The notes: generated from the sequence alone by a model not told the origin. A DNA stretch of 64,000 nt from Sphingobacterium oryzagri (GCF_028736175.1 NZ_CP117880.1:2728001-2792000), one strand, 5' to 3'; numbered from the stretch's first letter, positions 35,607 to 45,370 are shown. Program-made: numbers and translations.

Positions 35607-36521
35607 ATGAAAAGTAACATGTACGATACGATCATTATCGGTGGAAGCTATGCCGGCCTATCGGCGGGACTGGCCTTAGCGAGGTTCCGAAGAAGGATAT
35701 TAATCATAGACGATGGCAACCCCTGTAACAAAAACACAAAAGAATCGCATAATTTCGTGGGCCATGATGGAGAATCTCCCAGTTCGATTATAAAGAGTGT
35801 AAAAAGCCAGCTGCTACAGTATGAAACCGTAGATTTCTTACATGACTCGGTGAGCGAGGTACACGCTTTTTCGGAGTATTGCTCTGCCACTTTCCGCAAC
35901 AACAAAGTCTTCCATGCAAGAAAGCTTTTGCTGGCTTGCGGTATCACAGACCTCCTTCCTCCTATTGAAGGATTCGGGGATTGTTGGGGCATATCGATCA
36001 TAGACTGTCCATATTGTCATGGCTATGAATTCCGTGACAAAAAAGCCGTCGTACTTGGGACTTTGAAGAAAGTAAAAAAGATAGTCACACTACTTAAACC
36101 GTTGCACGCTGACATCGACGTGATCGAACCGTCTCCACCTTTAGGCCACAAAGAAGAAGGATTCAACATAGCAGCTGATTCTCATATCGACAATTTTTAC
36201 AGCGCGATCAAAAGTATTCGGCACAAAAATGGATTAGTACAATCTATAATCTTTCAGAACGATGAAACGAAGTCTACCGATCTGATCTATGCCCCTCGCC
36301 CGTTCGAGCTTTCTGGAAATCTTCACGCCCAGTTGGGGTGTAAAAAGACCAAACATGGCTACATAAGCGTCAACAAGAAGCAACTAACCAGTGTTCGGCA
36401 CGTATACGCATGTGGAGACAACTCGAATCTATTACGCTCCATATCAAGTGCTGTTTACTCGGGAACAAAAGCCGGAATGATGATAAACAGTGCGCTTGCC
36501 GTTGAACATGAGCGCACATAA
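35607..36521 (+). CDS. Thioredoxin reductase-like NAD(P)/FAD oxidoreductase
   Basis: 304 residues. The FAD fold appears in TIIIGGSYAGLSAGLALARF and the redox pair in IDCPYCHGYEF (C-x2-C, position as in TrxR). The late VYACGDNSNL block is the second FAD motif. The NAD(P)-binding region is weak: VVLGTLKKVKKI lacks the usual GxGxxA, so the electron donor may differ. The start may be MYDTIII, four codons in. It sits between NlpE and sigma-factor genes, same strand. Confidence 0.88.
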   Translation: MKSNMYDTIIIGGSYAGLSAGLALARFRRRILIIDDGNPCNKNTKESHNFVGHDGESPSSIIKSVKSQLLQYETVDFLHDSVSEVHAFSEYCSATFRNNKVFHARKLLLACGITDLLPPIEGFGDCWGISIIDCPYCHGYEFRDKKAVVLGTLKKVKKIVTLLKPLHADIDVIEPSPPLGHKEEGFNIAADSHIDNFYSAIKSIRHKNGLVQSIIFQNDETKSTDLIYAPRPFELSGNLHAQLGCKKTKHGYISVNKKQLTSVRHVYACGDNSNLLRSISSAVYSGTKAGMMINSALAVEHERT

Positions 36522-36527
36522 TCCAAT

Positions 36528-36686
36528 ATGCATTTAGAACTGACCAGCAGACGGGCGAAGAAAAACTATTTAGCACCTCGCTATCAACAATATCTACAGC
36601 ATTTATCGGAAAAGAAGCATCAATATATAAAATTCATACTGGAAACACTTTTTGATTTCTACTGGAATTCGATTTTAAACACCTGA
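36528..36686 (+). CDS. Possible 52-residue protein
   Basis: This frame begins seven bases after the reductase stop: MHLELTSRRAKKNYLAPRYQ, then helix-like QYLQHLSEKKHQYIKFILET. Basic and soluble. It overlaps one arm of a 15-bp inverted repeat, so it may instead be part of a small mobile relic. Weak support. Confidence 0.3.
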   Translation: MHLELTSRRAKKNYLAPRYQQYLQHLSEKKHQYIKFILETLFDFYWNSILNT

Positions 36687-36723
36687 TTGGATTGCGTATT
36701 TATTATAGAGCGAGGTGCTAAAT
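36568..36723. repeat. 156-bp segment bounded by 15-bp inverted repeats
   Basis: ATTTAGCACCTCGCT at 36568-36582 and its exact complement at 36709-36723. The 14-mer CACCTCGCTATCAA in the left arm also occurs at 62367-62380. It resembles a small MITE-like relic or a long-range stem. Confidence 0.5.
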
Positions 36724-36878
36724 GTATGTCAAACGCGAAAAAAAGCTGATTACAGACGACGGAGGACGATGCAGATTACCTACAGACCAAGTAGTTAAAC
36801 GCATGTGAGGAGATGCTTTTAAATTGGATTTATTTCACAATAAGCCGCACTATAATTGCGGGTAACGTGGTACATCAA

Positions 36879-37406
36879 ATGAAAAGTAATATGACAAATG
36901 CGCAATTATCATCAATCATCCAAGCGAATCAGCCGATCCTGCAAGGATTAGCTTATAAATTTACAAAGAATTGGGAGGAAGTTCAGGAACTTGTTCAGGA
37001 AACCATGACGTCATCACTAAAATTTGAGCAGAACTACGATAACAATCCTCGTCTAGTTGCCTGGCTATACGTTATCATGAAAAACGTGTATATCAATGGC
37101 TATCGCAAGCGTCTAAAACAGATACGATATGAACAGGATCGAGTGAGTGGGTTCAAAAGCGAAGGCTGTACCGAACCGCATGTGCAAAACACGGCAGACC
37201 ACAGCTTCTTAAAGAAAGATGTGAAAAAGCTACTTTCTAAATATCCCGATTGTTACTATGCGCTCTTCACAAGTTACACGCAGGGATACAAGTGCAGAGA
37301 ACTAGCAGAAATGTATACATTGCCGGAAGGAACCGTGAAAACAAGAATCCATCATATGCGAAAGTATCTGCAGAATAAATTATCAGGCTACCGTACACGG
37401 GCTTGA
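36879..37406 (+). CDS. RNA polymerase sigma-70-family (ECF-like) factor
   Basis: I choose ATG 36879 (MKSNMTNAQLSSI, 175 residues) because codons upstream lack family features. Region 2: ILQGLAYKFTKNWEEVQELVQETM and RLVAWLYVIMKNVYINGYRKR. Region 4: LFTSYTQGYKCRELAEMYTLPEGTVKTRIHHMRKYL, read as helix-turn-helix. No anti-sigma gene adjoins. The nearby phytochrome-like kinase 370 bases downstream could be a partner. Target promoters are unknown. Confidence 0.9.
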   Translation: MKSNMTNAQLSSIIQANQPILQGLAYKFTKNWEEVQELVQETMTSSLKFEQNYDNNPRLVAWLYVIMKNVYINGYRKRLKQIRYEQDRVSGFKSEGCTEPHVQNTADHSFLKKDVKKLLSKYPDCYYALFTSYTQGYKCRELAEMYTLPEGTVKTRIHHMRKYLQNKLSGYRTRA

Positions 37407-37775
37407 GTTGCTTCATCACGATTAATATATTCCAAAGCAGCGGAAAATTTAGGCTCAGCACGAAAGAAGCCTACAGCATTCGGACTAAAATTGGGCCATA
37501 AATACTAAAACAGATCGCGCTACAAACAGGCCGATTGTCAATTTGGTGGACTACATGTTAATTTAGATGTTACAGGACATATTCAGTATAATAGAAATAA
37601 AAATTATAAGTTTTTTGCTGGAGGCGCGAAATGATATGTCATTCTTCTCGCCGCTCCTGCAACATTGACACCAAATTCAGACGTGCGTATATAAAACAAA
37701 AAAAAGCGAGCTGCTTGCCAAACATTTTAGAACTAGGGTTGTTTAAGTTACGTTGGAGCAAAACTAACTACGCTT
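37407..37775. other. Gene-free stretch before the kinase gene
   Basis: No gene or repeat is identified. GGAG at 37755-37758 lies rather far (17 bases) from the GTG start of the kinase. Confidence 0.4.
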
Positions 37776-39905
37776 GTGAAGAACATATCTATTCAGTCGT
37801 TCGGTCATCTTCTGATCGCCGATAAAAATTGGACTATTGTGGCAGCTAGTGAAACGATAAGCTGTTTTAACGCCAAAAGCTCGACCACGTTAATTGGCTC
37901 AGACCTCCAATCCGGTATTGTTGCGATTTTTGGTAGACAGCATCAGCTCGTTGAAACGATCAATGAAGTATCCTCTGGAAAAACAGCTAGGCAGGTTATT
38001 TTTATAACCATAGACGAGGTTCCCTACTATACAGATGTTTACCTTCATGGTTCCCTGCTGTATATCGAATGGGAAAGGGAAATCAGCAGATATCTACTTA
38101 CTTCGCAAATGCATACCGAAGGATTACTCAACGATCTTCCCATGGAGGATATACTTCATTCGCTGTGCCAATCAACAAAAAGCCTTTTGGGTTACGACCG
38201 GGTCAGCGTATTGCAGCTCACGGAAATGGGGCATACACGAATCGTAGCGGAAGCAAATAACGTCGAGCAGAACCCGATGATCGATATTAGGTATTCTTCG
38301 TCCTTTATCGATCAGGAAGATTTGAATTGCTTTCTGAGCCGCGCTTACCGCTACTTCCCTGATTTAATGGGCAAACAACAAAAGCTGTATAACCAGCAGA
38401 TCAAAGTAGATCTATCCGCTAGCACGTTAGAACCTATTGCCGAGAAATTTCAATTTTATCTACAGCAAATCGGAGCATCCTCTGCCATCTTCTTTAAGCT
38501 GTCTCTAGAGGGAAAGTTATGGGGCCTACTAGCCGCGAGCAATAGCTCTATGCAAGAAATAGATGTCCAAAAGAGAAAGCTTTGCCAGCTGATTGTACAA
38601 AATGCGACCAATCGTCTGGAATCACAGTTTCGTGAAGCCCAAGTTAAGTCCATGGAAATTCTAAAGGGAGCTGAGAATTTCTACAAAACGGCCTTAATTG
38701 ACAGCTCCACACTAAACAAAGCTCTTCTGGAAAACCTACCGGCGATCCAACATAACCCACGTGCAGACGGCCTCGCACTTTATTTTCATGGGCAGCTTTT
38801 TACCCAAGGGCTCTGTCCGGATGACGATACGATAGAAAAAATAGTGCAGTATGTGGCGACAAAGACCAATAAATCCATTTTTAAGGATAGTAATTTTAGA
38901 CTACGGCATCAAGATAGTTTTCAAGAAGATCTAAATTTCGCTGGTCTAGCAACACTAGAAATTGCCAGGAATAACGAGCACTATCTCCTTTGGTTCCGTA
39001 AAGAAACAAAATCAAAGGAAGTTAAAATCAAGGAAAGCAAAAGTATCGCTCAACAAGACGAACCCATATCCACTAAGTACAGGATTATTGAGGAGACTGT
39101 ATTTGATACTGCTATAGCTTGGGACGGCAATGACTTGGCTTTTATCGAAGCGCTGGACAAGACGATCAATGAAGCCGTGCTCTCCCGCAACAAAGAGCAA
39201 AACAGATCGCTCGAAGAGCTAACGCTATTAAACAATGAACTGGAAATGCTTACCTCCACACTTTCTCATGACCTAAAAAATCCGTTAGCGATCGTGAAAA
39301 TGGGCGTTCAATACCTACGTGCGAAGGAGGAGTTACCTCGTGAGGCACAGTTAAAATGGCTTGATTCGATTTCTACTGGTGTTATGGATCTAGAGAGTTT
39401 GGTAGAAAATACGGTGAAGATCGGAAAAGAGCGAAATCGTGTGTATGCAAAAGATAGCGTTGCTATGTCAGCTCTCATCAAAAAACTGGCAAACGACGCC
39501 AAGTTACTTTATGGGAATCCGCAATGTAAATTCAGTTTCGGGGAACTCCACAGCATTTGCGGCGACAAAGGTATACTCCACCAAGTGTTTATGAATTTGA
39601 TCGGCAACGCTGTAAAATATAGCCGAAATGCCGCATCTCCTTCCGTTAGTATTTGTAGCCACAGGCAGGTAGACCATGTCACCTATATCATAAAAGACAA
39701 CGGTATTGGCATACCCAAAAAAGATATGCCGCAAATTTTTAAAATCTACAGGCGCGCTTCCAATGCGCATGAATTTAACGGCTCAGGCATCGGTTTAAGT
39801 TTGGTTAAGAGATTGGTGGAGAATTTAAGTGGGACGATTCAGGTCAGCAGTATCGAAGGAGAAGGCACGGAGTTTACTCTGCAATTCCCAATTAACTGCT
39901 CTTAA
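37776..39905 (+). CDS. Phytochrome-like sensor histidine kinase lacking bilin-pocket residues
   Basis: 709 residues from GTG 37776. It follows the phytochrome plan PAS-GAF-PHY-kinase. The start SIQSFGHLLIADKNWTIVAA resembles the PAS entry of bacteriophytochromes. The GAF part shows GYDRVSVLQL and IGASSAIFFKLSLEGKLWGLLAAS. The HH after GKLWGL and the PASDIP motif are replaced (SNSS; RYSSSF), so chromophore binding is doubtful. The kinase has STLSHDLKNPLAIVK (phospho-His), NLIGNAVKYS, DNGIGIPKKD and GSGIGLSLVKRLVE. No response regulator adjoins. Confidence 0.88.
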   Translation: MKNISIQSFGHLLIADKNWTIVAASETISCFNAKSSTTLIGSDLQSGIVAIFGRQHQLVETINEVSSGKTARQVIFITIDEVPYYTDVYLHGSLLYIEWEREISRYLLTSQMHTEGLLNDLPMEDILHSLCQSTKSLLGYDRVSVLQLTEMGHTRIVAEANNVEQNPMIDIRYSSSFIDQEDLNCFLSRAYRYFPDLMGKQQKLYNQQIKVDLSASTLEPIAEKFQFYLQQIGASSAIFFKLSLEGKLWGLLAASNSSMQEIDVQKRKLCQLIVQNATNRLESQFREAQVKSMEILKGAENFYKTALIDSSTLNKALLENLPAIQHNPRADGLALYFHGQLFTQGLCPDDDTIEKIVQYVATKTNKSIFKDSNFRLRHQDSFQEDLNFAGLATLEIARNNEHYLLWFRKETKSKEVKIKESKSIAQQDEPISTKYRIIEETVFDTAIAWDGNDLAFIEALDKTINEAVLSRNKEQNRSLEELTLLNNELEMLTSTLSHDLKNPLAIVKMGVQYLRAKEELPREAQLKWLDSISTGVMDLESLVENTVKIGKERNRVYAKDSVAMSALIKKLANDAKLLYGNPQCKFSFGELHSICGDKGILHQVFMNLIGNAVKYSRNAASPSVSICSHRQVDHVTYIIKDNGIGIPKKDMPQIFKIYRRASNAHEFNGSGIGLSLVKRLVENLSGTIQVSSIEGEGTEFTLQFPINCS

Positions 39906-40663
39906 GTCAGCCGCTGTCAGCATCTTTCGCGAACTTATACCATATACTAATGAGTGTTAGGTCACCGCATAACCCTAGTCTCTAGTATCATCGTTTTATG
40001 ATAAAGATTTTAATTATTCTCAGCACTGCCATTACCAATTGTAGCTTCTACCTGGGACAACCCACTGCTCAAATGCGCATATAGCTTGATTTGCAGCAAG
40101 GCGCTCAAAGCCTATATCCTGTACATTGCTTTTCTTTTGCAATTGTTTTGATACATATTCGTTTTCAAGACCAGCCCACTGAGCATCGCTCCTCGTATTT
40201 CCATAAAACACCCGCTTAATACTCCCCCACTATAGGGGGTAAGGCATATGGGGCTTTGACAAAGTTCACTACTCGTGTATAGTATTCAGCCAGCCAAATC
40301 AATGCTTTCAATGATTTTTGCAACTTTCCGTATGGTATTCAATTCAGCATGTGCAGGTGGATCGCAATCGCTATTCACGGTATCGGCTTAAGCGCTGAGC
40401 ACCTCTCCATCCTTCGATTAACCAGCCAAAAGGCCGCCATCCATAGATTGCCAATTACCTTCTGCTAGCAAGATTGCTTTCTAAATATATGCTAAATTCT
40501 TATCCACGGTTTTTTAACGATTAATAAAAACGATATGCTAGACACATCCAAAAATGGTTGATGTTGATTCACAAATTTAATAGTAAATTTTAGTACCAAA
40601 AGATGAAGGGGGCTCAAGCTATTTAAGCCCTCCTACAAATTCCTTCATAAAAAAAAGTGCCCG
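39906..40663. other. Gene-poor stretch between kinase and SDR genes
   Basis: Contains a 28-codon frame near 39998 (MIKILIILSTAITNCSFYLG) that looks like a signal peptide with a Cys, perhaps a truncated lipoprotein. CCCCCACTATAGGGGG at 40226-40241 is a small palindrome. Nothing else is seen. Confidence 0.4.
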
Positions 40664-41554
40664 CTAAATCGTTGCTCTTCCACCCGTCGCTGGGATCGTG
40701 GCACCAGCTACATAGGAAGCGGCATCCGAGGCAAGAAACACATATATCGGTGCCATCTCCGCCGGTTGACCTGGACGTCCCATCGGTGTATTTTCGCCGA
40801 ACTTCTCATGCTCTGGAATAGTACTTGGTATGAGCGGCGTCCAAACAGGCCCCGGCGCAACCGCGTTCACACGAATACCTGAGCCGTCTTCGAGAAAAAG
40901 CTGTGCCAGGCTAGACGTAAAATTTTGAATAGCGCCCTTTGTCGCAGCGTAGGGTACCAAAGTCGGATTGGGATTGTAGGCATTAACAGAGGTTGTGTTG
41001 ATGATAGATGAACCTGGTGGCATATGCGGTTTAGCATACTTGACGAAATAGAACATTGCACTCATATTGGTCTCGAAGGTTTTATTCCATTCCTCGGCAG
41101 TAATCTCTGTGATATCTTTGAAGGTCATCTGATAAGCAGCATTGTTTACTAAAATATCGATCTTTCCAAATGTCGCAGCCGTCTCCTCAACGATCTTTCT
41201 GCAGAGGTCTTCGTTGCGGATATCTCCCCTAAAAAGAAGTACTTTGCGTCCAGTCTTTTCGATCCACCTTTTTGTATCTTCTGCATCTTCATCCTCTACC
41301 TCATCAGCATAGGAAATGACTATATCCGCACCTTCTCTTGCCATCGCAATTGCTGTCGCTTTGCCGATGCCCGAATCTCCACCGGTTATTAAAGCTACTT
41401 TATCCAGCAGAATATCACTGCCGATATAGCTTTCTTCTCCGTGATCTGGAACCGGCAACATTTTGCTATTTACGCCAGGTGTATGTTGATCCTGTGACGG
41501 AAAAGGTGGAATTGGATAGATGTCTCTGGGATTTCCTTTTTTAGTTGTCTTCAT
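40664..41554 (-). CDS. SDR-family oxidoreductase (YhdF/glucose-dehydrogenase-like)
   Basis: 296 residues. NAD(P) motif LITGGDSGIGKATAIAMARE. IDILVNNAAYQ is the NNAG-type block; INTTSVNAY gives the catalytic Ser; VPYAATKGAIQNF gives Tyr-x3-Lys. A 45-residue N-terminal extension (PPFPSQDQHTPG) is typical of stress-induced SDRs such as YhdF/YdaD. Substrate unknown. It stands alone at the right end of the stress island. Confidence 0.92.
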   Translation of the reverse strand: MKTTKKGNPRDIYPIPPFPSQDQHTPGVNSKMLPVPDHGEESYIGSDILLDKVALITGGDSGIGKATAIAMAREGADIVISYADEVEDEDAEDTKRWIEKTGRKVLLFRGDIRNEDLCRKIVEETAATFGKIDILVNNAAYQMTFKDITEITAEEWNKTFETNMSAMFYFVKYAKPHMPPGSSIINTTSVNAYNPNPTLVPYAATKGAIQNFTSSLAQLFLEDGSGIRVNAVAPGPVWTPLIPSTIPEHEKFGENTPMGRPGQPAEMAPIYVFLASDAASYVAGATIPATGGRATI

Positions 41555-41986
41555 AGTAAAATTATTATGTAACAGATTCTACTATAGAACGAGGAGGCAA
41601 TACTTTGGTTTCTTGAGAGACTATTAAGTCTAAACGGTATATAATTTACACCACTCACTTTGTATGGCTTGTCAACTTGTAAATACCAAATCCAGCAGTT
41701 TGGCAACTTGGTCGCTTCAAGGAACTTTAAGCCAAAAGGTCAAATTCGAGGTACTGCAAACATTCGCACGTGCACGGTTTGGTTACTAAGCTTAATATGT
41801 AAGCAGCGTACATCTCCTGAAACGTTAACATAGATAATCTGCTTTTATCATTAATGTAGCTTGCTGAACGACGCCTTCTCGTGTGTAAACACGTTTTCTA
41901 CCAGTACAAACACCTGTTTAAACATTTAAATTTCAATACTGTGCTGTATTTACCTTAATTTTCCTTACCCCTTAATTAGAAATGTA
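41555..41986. other. Gene-free stretch upstream of the SDR gene
   Basis: No gene is seen. It lies between divergent genes and should carry both promoters. No strong palindrome is noted. Confidence 0.4.
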
Positions 41987-42289
41987 ATGCAACAAGAACC
42001 GTTAAATGTGGTAGAGACCCCATTAAGTCCAAGCCCTATATCTGCTATGGAGACCGAGCAGAAAGTAAATATGCATAGTGATGAAGAAAGCATTGTTGTG
42101 GTGATTAGACAAAAGCGATCTGCATTTCTATCATCGATAGTATTATTGATTGTAATAGTGGTAGCCAATGTTCTATATTTCTTGTATAATCCGGAAGCAC
42201 TATTTCGCGTACTTACAGTTATTTTTTTCGTCAATTTTGGCCTTTTAATGGTTCTTCTATACATCCGGAAACAGCGAAAAACAAATTAA
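41987..42289 (+). CDS. Small two-helix membrane protein
   Basis: 100 residues with a polar N-terminal half (ETPLSPSPISAMETEQ) and two adjacent hydrophobic helices (FLSSIVLLIVIVVANVLYFL; VLTVIFFVNFGLLMVLLYI) ending in a basic tail (RKQRKTN). The opposite strand is also open here but reads Thr/Ile-rich with no topology. I prefer the forward frame. Family not recognised. Confidence 0.6.
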   Translation: MQQEPLNVVETPLSPSPISAMETEQKVNMHSDEESIVVVIRQKRSAFLSSIVLLIVIVVANVLYFLYNPEALFRVLTVIFFVNFGLLMVLLYIRKQRKTN

Positions 42290-42593
42290 AATATTTAAAC
42301 GTGTTACTCGTGTTGCATTTTACTATTCACCTAGTAAATAGCGGACATAGCTTTCCGCGAGCTTGATCGATTACATAAAAATTGATATGCAATCACTTTC
42401 ATATTCAAATATTTGATTACCCCGTCCAAAAGACTTATTAGTCGTCTGATATTGATGTTTTGTCTGTATACTAAACCTATGTTAAAGTAATTAGGCATTA
42501 ACTCCTTTGCATTTCCAACGGATATATTTAACCCGCTAATGGATCGCAGCGATTTATAAGGCAGTTTTGAATCGGCAAAACCTAAAAGCCGAT
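42290..42593. other. Gene-free stretch between converging genes
   Basis: Between converging genes. No T-tailed hairpin that I can support, and no gene. Confidence 0.4.
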
Positions 42594-43433
42594 CTAAAGA
42601 TTGCGGTTCATATACTCCTCCAAAGCCACTTTTAATCTATCGATAAAAACGGTTCTTGATTGCGCGCGCGTTTTCATACGGTGAAATGCGTGGTGGACTT
42701 CATTAAGGGGAAGGTCGAACATATACTGGAAGAAGCGACTTATCTGCCGGATTCCAACCTTACCGTTTGAAAATACACGGGCAGCATAAAGTGCGTATAT
42801 CAGCTCAATGAGTGCATTAGCGGAGTCCGACCACACCATCTTTTGCATGGCGGCAATCTCTGGTAGCACCTTTTTTTTCATCACATTCACCCGCGAGGAT
42901 AGGTACCCATAAAGCAAGTCATTGGCTATGATTTGTGCAACTTTAAAATCATAGTATGTTGAAAACGCCGTATCGATTTCAAAAATGTAGCTATCCATAC
43001 CCCGCTTAAAGTCCAGATTTCCCCTTAAATAATAAACGTAATCCAGATCAGTCCTAGCAGAGCGGTAATACCTGTAGAATTCTTCCCCTTTCAAGTTATC
43101 CTTATGCTGTTTTTTAAGTAGGCGCAGATGTCTGGAAAAGTACATTTTCTTAATATCCCATCCCGTGATCGGGCTAGCACTTTCTATTCGAAAAACCATA
43201 TTATAAAACATCAGTTTTCCCAGCAGCTGCGGCTTTGTATGCTTAAAAAAAATAATCTCCTGCTGGCTATCCGCAAAACCGGTCTTGCCTACCAGCTTCT
43301 TAAGATCCATAAGCGCGTCCTGTAATAAATTGATGAGCTGTACCGTACGCTCAAGCAGATCTGGATCCTGTGGGTCAAAATATTGCAATTGGCCCTCTAG
43401 TTTACGGTAGATAGCGGATAAAATACGTTCCAT
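42594..43433 (-). CDS. RteC-domain protein (copy 1)
   Basis: 279 residues. EIIFFKHTKPQLLGKLMFYN is the best-conserved RteC block, and LIELIYALYAARVFSNGKVGIRQISRFF with VHHAFHRMKTRAQSRTVFIDRL completes the domain. RteC of CTnDOT activates excision genes in response to tetracycline. This protein is longer than that one. A second copy is at 56656, with IHFFKYVKPRFLSWQIYLIQ and LVELIYGIYLTRRLNNGKAEI at matching positions. It follows the LytTR regulator on the same strand after 113 bases. Confidence 0.88.
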   Translation of the reverse strand: MERILSAIYRKLEGQLQYFDPQDPDLLERTVQLINLLQDALMDLKKLVGKTGFADSQQEIIFFKHTKPQLLGKLMFYNMVFRIESASPITGWDIKKMYFSRHLRLLKKQHKDNLKGEEFYRYYRSARTDLDYVYYLRGNLDFKRGMDSYIFEIDTAFSTYYDFKVAQIIANDLLYGYLSSRVNVMKKKVLPEIAAMQKMVWSDSANALIELIYALYAARVFSNGKVGIRQISRFFQYMFDLPLNEVHHAFHRMKTRAQSRTVFIDRLKVALEEYMNRNL

Positions 43434-43546
43434 AACTATAAATACATGACAGATTTCTCTACTTTGTCATCATTGCACGCGTGCAAGAAAAAGATGTGTT
43501 TTTTTACTAAATTGCGCTTTTGTGACTACGAACATTTAGCGTGCTG

Positions 43547-44275
43547 CTAAAACCTGGTCCTGCCGAGCAGCGCTGCCCGGTAGCGCTTGCTGACGGGCAA
43601 AGGCTCATCTTCAGCAAACTCGCGAACATACAGGGCTGTCGCGCGATCGACCAGTCGGCTGGCAAAGCGCATGTTGACAATATAGCTATAGTGTATGCGG
43701 TTAAAATACGAGGCTGGAACATCCTGCACAATTTCGTACATCCTTTTGCGCAACTTAAGTGTTTCGCCACCTCTAAGATGAGCCACCACATAATTTCCGC
43801 TCCCCTCTATGCATATGGTATCCGCGAAGAAAAGGGTATGCATTCCGCCACCCTTATGTGGATAAAAAGCATACTCTCTTTCCGGGAGGTTGAAGATATT
43901 GAGGCTCACATTCATCAATCGCAGTGCCTTACTTACCGCTATGGAAATTGAGGCATAACTTGCAGGCTTTAAAACAAAATCTGCTGCGTTTGCCCTAAAG
44001 CCATCAAGGGCAAATTTTCGATGGTTGGTTATTAAAACCAAAGCCGGACGCAGCGCTATGGGCAGCGCTGCATAGATTTCAAAGCCCGAAGCACCGGGCA
44101 TTTCAATATCCATGAACAAAATATCTACTGTCTTGCGTTTTAGCAGCGCGTGCACCTGGAAAGGATTAGTCAGAACATCGATATCACCAATTTCTTCGAT
44201 ATTTGATAGATGCTTCGCGCAATGTTCCGCGTCATCCAAAAAATCATCGACGACACAGACTGAATATTTAGCCAT
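43547..44275 (-). CDS. LytTR-family response regulator
   Basis: 242 residues. Receiver: CVVDDFLDDAEHC, DILFMDIEMPGASGF with Asp55 as phospho-acceptor, and FVLKPAS with the conserved Lys. The C-terminal LytTR DNA-binding domain reads ICIEGSGNYVVAHLRGGETL, ...KLRKRMYEIVQD..., FNRIHYSYIVNM. The gene starts six bases after the kinase gene, so they form one two-component system. LytTR regulators often work in peptide-sensing circuits such as AgrA and PlnC. The upstream peptide gene makes such a role attractive here. Confidence 0.92.
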   Translation of the reverse strand: MAKYSVCVVDDFLDDAEHCAKHLSNIEEIGDIDVLTNPFQVHALLKRKTVDILFMDIEMPGASGFEIYAALPIALRPALVLITNHRKFALDGFRANAADFVLKPASYASISIAVSKALRLMNVSLNIFNLPEREYAFYPHKGGGMHTLFFADTICIEGSGNYVVAHLRGGETLKLRKRMYEIVQDVPASYFNRIHYSYIVNMRFASRLVDRATALYVREFAEDEPLPVSKRYRAALLGRTRF

Positions 44276-44281
44276 ATTAAA

Positions 44282-45283
44282 TTATTTGATAGTAAATACT
44301 AATCTAAAGACCGATCCGCCCTGCAAGCCGTAATCAATGGAATATGCAGGGTATTCACTCAGCCGATTAACCAGTAATAACCCTTTACCATTGAGGCGCT
44401 CTGCCGTATCGCCCTGCCCTATCACATTGCTGATCGTTATGCAAAGTCCCTTAAAACTACTTGTGAAATTTATCATTATCGGTACGTTTTCGCTCGCAGG
44501 ACTGTACTGAATGGCATTTTCCATCCACGTCAGTAGGCTTAGTGCGGGCACACTACGGTTCCACTCATTTATCTCGAGCGCTTCCTCCCCCTTAATCCAG
44601 TACTGTCGATGGGAGCAGATATACATCAACGACTTGACTTGGGTCCATTCCTCGATCAGTGAAACCCTGATCCTACGATCGTATAGATTAATGAATACGT
44701 AATCAAAAAAATCGTAGATCAGATCTTTTCGAGCAAGACGATTAACCCTAACCATACGCAGCAGATTGCTGATAAAATGCATCGACAGTTGGTAGCTGTC
44801 ACTATGCTCCGATAATGTCCTTCGCAAGCGACGCATCTTAACCTCCAGTAACGTGTTGTCCCAGAAATTGTAGTCAAGACAAGCTATGAGTAGGAAAAGC
44901 AAGTTGGGCGTAACCGTGCGTGCGATAAATCGATGCTCGTATCCTTGTATAGGCGAAGAGAAAAAAACGATCGATTGCCGGGGTAAGAGTTCATATATAT
45001 ACAGGTAGGTTAAGTAGGGAGAGAGCACAAAAAACGCTGTCCCTGCGACAAGTGATAATGCCCGAGCCATTCTTCGCTTTCTGTACAGGTCGGCAATAAG
45101 CAGCCAGCACCATAGTGCGACTATGTAGGGCAATGCTAGCGCCAAAAAGGATATCGGGGTGAACCGGTGCCAAACCGGAAGGCTAAAACAACCGATGGTA
45201 AAAGTTATGATCGCTGACCAGAACAATAAGCGTAAATAAAATCTCCTGCGATGGGTCAGCAACAGTACAAATTTCTCATTCAT
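44282..45283 (-). CDS. LytS/YehU-type membrane sensor kinase (diverged)
   Basis: 333 residues with four N-terminal hydrophobic segments (LLFWSAIITFTIGCF; FLALALPYIVALWCWLLIA; ALSLVAGTAFFVLSPYLTYL; LLFLLIACL). The kinase part is of the His_kinase family. LSMHFISNLLRMVR corresponds to the PHFLFNxLN phospho-His box, and SLLTWMENAIQYSP is the N-box. GKGLLLVNRLSEYPAYS is the G-box-like end. Several consensus positions differ (M for P before His, IS for LF). It pairs with the LytTR regulator that follows; the signal may be the small peptide made upstream. Confidence 0.82.
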   Translation of the reverse strand: MNEKFVLLLTHRRRFYLRLLFWSAIITFTIGCFSLPVWHRFTPISFLALALPYIVALWCWLLIADLYRKRRMARALSLVAGTAFFVLSPYLTYLYIYELLPRQSIVFFSSPIQGYEHRFIARTVTPNLLFLLIACLDYNFWDNTLLEVKMRRLRRTLSEHSDSYQLSMHFISNLLRMVRVNRLARKDLIYDFFDYVFINLYDRRIRVSLIEEWTQVKSLMYICSHRQYWIKGEEALEINEWNRSVPALSLLTWMENAIQYSPASENVPIMINFTSSFKGLCITISNVIGQGDTAERLNGKGLLLVNRLSEYPAYSIDYGLQGGSVFRLVFTIK

Positions 45284-45370
45284 AATTTGTAAAAGCTGTG
45301 AGCGTTAGTCTCCTTAAGTTGATGCTATTGATAGCGGGTAGTGAAAATTACGAAATAATTCTAAAAAAAC

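Noticed and set aside
41965..42264. 99-codon reverse frame opposite the two-helix membrane protein
   Set aside because: Thr/Ile/Asn-rich reading without topology; the forward frame has a coherent membrane layout.
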